From Methylobacterium sp. 10 (GTDB lineage Bacteria; Pseudomonadota; Alphaproteobacteria; Rhizobiales; Beijerinckiaceae), in contig NZ_KI912577.1 of assembly GCF_000519085.1 (NCBI RefSeq), positions 2,712,632 through 2,776,631 on the forward strand: a stretch of 64,000 bases of DNA, given 5' to 3'. The notes under the pieces are model-generated. The model was not told the DNA's origin, ran no database searches, and saw only the letters and a list, made by a program, of their open reading frames with translations. Numbering within the stretch: the first letter of the stretch is position 1; every line of letters begins with the position of its first letter. A program made the translations under genes and the position numbers. This document shows, piece by piece, positions 61,790 through 64,000 of this stretch.

Positions 61790-61846
61790 CGTCCATCAAC
61801 GACATGCGTCGTGGTGGACAACCCGAATGCCCGGCTACCCAGATAC

Positions 61847-61923
61847 GCGGGCGTAGCTCAGTTGGTTAGAGTGCCGGCCTGTCACGCCGGAGGTCGCGGG
61901 TTCGAGTCCCGTCGCCCGCGCCA
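61847..61923 (+). tRNA. tRNA-Asp (anticodon GUC), copy 2
   Basis: Identical in every base to the copy at 61713-61789, 57 bases downstream on the same strand. The pair is a recent tandem duplication, and both are complete with CCA. Confidence 0.97.
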
Positions 61924-62049
61924 TTCTCGAAACATTATTCGCCGAACTTGCAGCATCCATGCGCGTCGCGCCGAGGGATACCCTCGACACGGGATGTTCG
62001 CGCCCTAGCCTTTGATCGAGCGCGACTCGCGAAATGGGCTGTCCGAACC

Positions 62050-62265
62050 ATGGCAGGCTTCTTCTTCCTGTATTTCACCGCCTGCATGGCGCATGCGCCG
62101 GAGACCTGCGAATCGAAGCGGCTGCCGCTCGATGTCGCTGATGCGAGGGGGTGCATCCGCGTGGCCCAGCCGCAGCTGGCGCGGTGGATCGACACCCATC
62201 CCGATTACCGCATCACCGCATGGCGCTGCGGTTCGCCGCCCCGGGATCTCGGCACGCGGATCTGA
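62050..62265 (+). CDS. Small secreted or membrane-bound cysteine-containing protein (71 aa)
   Basis: ATG at 62050 gives a short hydrophobic leader (FFFLYFTACMA) that may be a signal peptide. The mature part has four cysteines spaced through PETCESKRLP, RGCIRV and AWRCG segments, likely oxidised in the periplasm. No family is recognised. An in-frame start at 61948 would overlap the tRNA-Asp flank and is not favoured. No clear ribosome binding site is present. Confidence 0.55.
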   Translation: MAGFFFLYFTACMAHAPETCESKRLPLDVADARGCIRVAQPQLARWIDTHPDYRITAWRCGSPPRDLGTRI

Positions 62266-62458
62266 CAGGGTCGGGCCGGGGCCGAGCCCTCCACGAGCCT
62301 ATCCGCACGGGTACGATACGGGTCGTGTCCCGTGGCGTGGCGCATCGGACACATCGGCCCGTCCTGCGACCCGGTTCGCGCCGCCGCCGCGATTTCGCCC
62401 CATCGGGCCGGGATGGCGAAGCCGACGACACGGCAGCGCAGCGAACCGGCACCGAACG

Positions 62459-62974
62459 ATGATTCCTTTCCACTTGTCCCCCTCCCTGGCGCGCCTGAGC
62501 GCCGTCGGCCTTATGGGGAGCCTCCTGACCCTCGGCGGCTGCGGCGGCCCGACGATCCTGCCCGAGGCCGACAACCTCACGAGCCCGGTGATCCTCGACG
62601 AGGGCGCGGCTGCCGCGGCGATCTCCCGCTACAGGGCGTCGCATGGGCTCGGCCCGGTGGTGCTGGATTCCAGCCTGATCCGGGCGGCCTCCTATCAGGC
62701 GGAATCCAATGCCAAGGCCGGAAGGCTCAGCCACGAAATCGGCGGCACCTTCGATTCGCGCATGGCGCGGGCGGGATTTGGCCGCTCCTTCGCGGCCGAG
62801 AACCTCAGTGCCGGCTCCAATACCTTCGACGAGGTGCTCGCGCGCTGGAAAAATTCGTCCGAGCACAACAAGAACATGCTGATGCCCCAGCTCAAGCGGA
62901 TCGGCATCGCCCGCGTCGATGCGCCGGGCACGCGCTACAAGCGCTTCTGGGCCCTGGTCCTCGCCGGCAACTGA
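62459..62974 (+). CDS. CAP-domain lipoprotein (171 aa)
   Basis: A signal peptide ending in the lipobox LGGC (residues about 25-28) anchors the protein to the envelope. The CAP/SCP domain has ISRYRASHGLGPVVLDSSLIRAASYQAESNAKAG, then SHEIGG, and WKNSSEHNKNMLM with the usual conserved His and Glu. The domain is found in the PR-1/SCP family and may bind lipid or cell-wall pieces. ATG at 62459 is the start; a longer frame lies upstream but lacks a leader. Confidence 0.9.
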   Translation: MIPFHLSPSLARLSAVGLMGSLLTLGGCGGPTILPEADNLTSPVILDEGAAAAAISRYRASHGLGPVVLDSSLIRAASYQAESNAKAGRLSHEIGGTFDSRMARAGFGRSFAAENLSAGSNTFDEVLARWKNSSEHNKNMLMPQLKRIGIARVDAPGTRYKRFWALVLAGN

Positions 62975-63015
62975 CGGCGCAGTGGTTCAGGGGGCGCGGG
63001 ACCTCGCCGCGCCGC

Positions 63016-63270
63016 TCAATCCGTAATCTGGTCGGCCTCGGTCAGCCCGTCCTGGATGTTGCGGATGATCGTGCGCATCTCGGGGATCATCGCGATGGCC
63101 CTGGCGATCCGCAACGCCTCCTCGCGGGTCATGAGGCCCGTCGCCTCCCGCTTGTCCGCCTCGTCGGAAAAGTAGGTCCAGGCAACGGCCGCCCCCTCCG
63201 CATCCTCGATGCTGAAACTCTCGACCTTCTCGACGACGAGCCAGGGGGTGGGGAAGCCGCGCGCCGTCAT
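63016..63270 (-). CDS. Small hypothetical protein (84 aa)
   Basis: The product has FSIEDAEGAAVAWTYFSDEADKREATGLMTREEALRIARAIA with an acidic, helical C-terminus and no signal peptide. It resembles small cytoplasmic proteins seen in Methylobacteria, without a known role. It ends toward the CAP gene, which is read the other way. Confidence 0.6.
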   Translation of the reverse strand: MTARGFPTPWLVVEKVESFSIEDAEGAAVAWTYFSDEADKREATGLMTREEALRIARAIAMIPEMRTIIRNIQDGLTEADQITD

Positions 63271-63316
63271 CGCTGGTCTCTGTAGCCGGGGAGGGGCAAG
63301 GGAACGGGAAGAGGCG

Positions 63317-63392
63317 TGGTGGGCGGTGACGGGCTCGAACCGCCGACCCTCTCCGTGTAAAGGAGACGCTCTACCAACTGAGCTAACCGCCC
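63317..63392 (-). tRNA. tRNA-Val (anticodon UAC)
   Basis: The minus strand reads GGGCGGTTAGCTCAGTTGGT at the 5' end, an anticodon stem CTCC/GGAG with loop TTTACAC, a T arm with GGTTCGAGCC, and acceptor ACCGCCC then ACCA. The 76-base length is normal. Confidence 0.96.
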
Positions 63393-63454
63393 GATGCGCG
63401 CCGCATCGTTAATCCAAGCATCGTCGGGATGGCAACCCTCAGCGGCCACAAAGA

Positions 63455-63484
63455 AAAGGCCCCGGAGCGTGCTCCGGGGCCTTT
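63455..63484 (-). terminator. Rho-independent terminator after lon
   Basis: AAAGGCCCCGGAGC and GCTCCGGGGCCTTT pair around a 2-base centre, with a T-rich tail on the minus strand. It lies 24 bases beyond the lon stop. Confidence 0.93.
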
Positions 63485-63507
63485 CCATTTTCAAAGCACC
63501 CTCTCGC

Positions 63508-64000
63508 TCAATGGGCGATGACCGTCGTCGGCTCGTCCTCGCCGACCACGGGGCGGCGGGCGACGGGAAGGGGCTCCTCCCATTCGATCGGCACCGGCTG
63601 CCGCACGAGGGCGTGCTTCAGCACCTGGTCCATGCGCGCCACCGGGATGATCTCCATCCCGTTCTTCACGCTGTCGGGCACCTCGGCGATGTCCTTGGCG
63701 TTCTCCTCGGGGATGAGGACGGTCTTGATCCCGCCGCGCAGGGCCGCGAGCAGCTTCTCCTTGAGGCCGCCGATGGGCAGGATGCGGCCACGCAGGGTGA
63801 CCTCTCCGGTCATCGCCACATCCTTCCTCACCGGGATCCCGGTAAGGGTGGAGATGATGGCGGTGGCCATGCCGATACCGGCCGACGGACCGTCCTTCGG
63901 GGTCGCCCCTTCCGGAACGTGGACGTGGATGTCGCGACGCTCGAACAGCGGTGGCTCGATGCCGAAGTCGACGGCCCGGGAGCGGACGTAGCTCGCCGCG
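63508..64000 (-). CDS. lon: Lon protease, C-terminal end (partial at the window edge)
   Basis: The visible 163 codons cover the end of the proteolytic domain. The catalytic serine is in [14 protein letters not shown], and the lysine in [18 protein letters not shown]; the order and spacing match Lon. [20 protein letters not shown] precedes it. The gene continues beyond position 64000. Lon is an ATP-dependent cytoplasmic protease that removes damaged and regulatory proteins. Confidence 0.97.
   Translation of the reverse strand, partial: AASYVRSRAVDFGIEPPLFERRDIHVHVPEGATPKDGPSAGIGMATAIISTLTGIPVRKDVAMTGEVTLRGRILPIGGLKEKLLAALRGGIKTVLIPEENAKDIAEVPDSVKNGMEIIPVARMDQVLKHALVRQPVPIEWEEPLPVARRPVVGEDEPTTVIAH

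Noticed and set aside
1..64000. CRISPR array or insertion sequence
   Set aside because: No regularly spaced repeat series, Cas gene, transposase or terminal inverted repeats were seen; the only repeats found are those listed.

Overview
The window is high-GC alphaproteobacterial DNA, most likely from Methylobacterium/Methylorubrum or a close relative. The placement rests on the paired cstA/ybdD genes, a class II DAHP synthase, an HWE-family histidine kinase, a GTTC-N7-GTTC LexA box (the alphaproteobacterial form) and the general protein style. It was made by reading motifs and gene order, without database searches.

Positions 2025-22310 form a 20.3-kb integrative element in a tRNA-Ser(GCU) gene. 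The 3' end of the tRNA (AATGGCGGAGACGGAG, 22295-22310) is repeated exactly at 2025-2040. An intact tyrosine integrase reads away from the tRNA. Just outside the left repeat (258-1950) is a second, different tyrosine integrase broken by two frameshifts, so the same tRNA has probably collected elements in tandem. From right to left the element holds: an integration/regulation module (integrase, AlpA-like regulator, DUF3102 protein); a large unrecognised protein beside a 13-bp inverted repeat; a candidate small RNA; a chain of six small translationally coupled genes with two ribbon-helix-helix-like proteins; a serine recombinase beside a cluster of ACGGAC repeats; and a 1477-residue phage tail tape measure protein with lysozyme and amidase-like domains. 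The left end has an exported protein, an SOS-controlled umuDC pair and a HEPN-like gene. No capsid, portal, terminase or other tail gene is visible, so the element looks like a phage satellite or a reduced prophage that kept one tail gene.

From 22.4 kb onward the DNA is ordinary chromosome: a glycosyltransferase and acyl-CoA ligase, a soluble chemoreceptor, an HWE kinase with a SelT/W-like protein, a LemA/TPM-domain cluster, cstA-ybdD, a DUF898 gene (interrupted by a stop codon) coupled to an M48 peptidase, an RND efflux pump, an MFS transporter, rpmG, two stress or envelope proteins, glutathione reductase, a YdeP-like molybdoenzyme, a free-standing sigma-70 region 1.1 protein, class II DAHP synthase, Nudix, DUF983, RNase R, an FMN reductase and a SEC-C protein.

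The right end carries the translation cluster rpmI-rplT-pheS-(two-gene HEPN module)-pheT, read on the minus strand, then two identical tRNA-Asp genes, a CAP-domain lipoprotein, tRNA-Val and the 3' end of lon. The HEPN pair between pheS and pheT, the isolated tape measure gene and the tandem integrase scars are the most unusual points.
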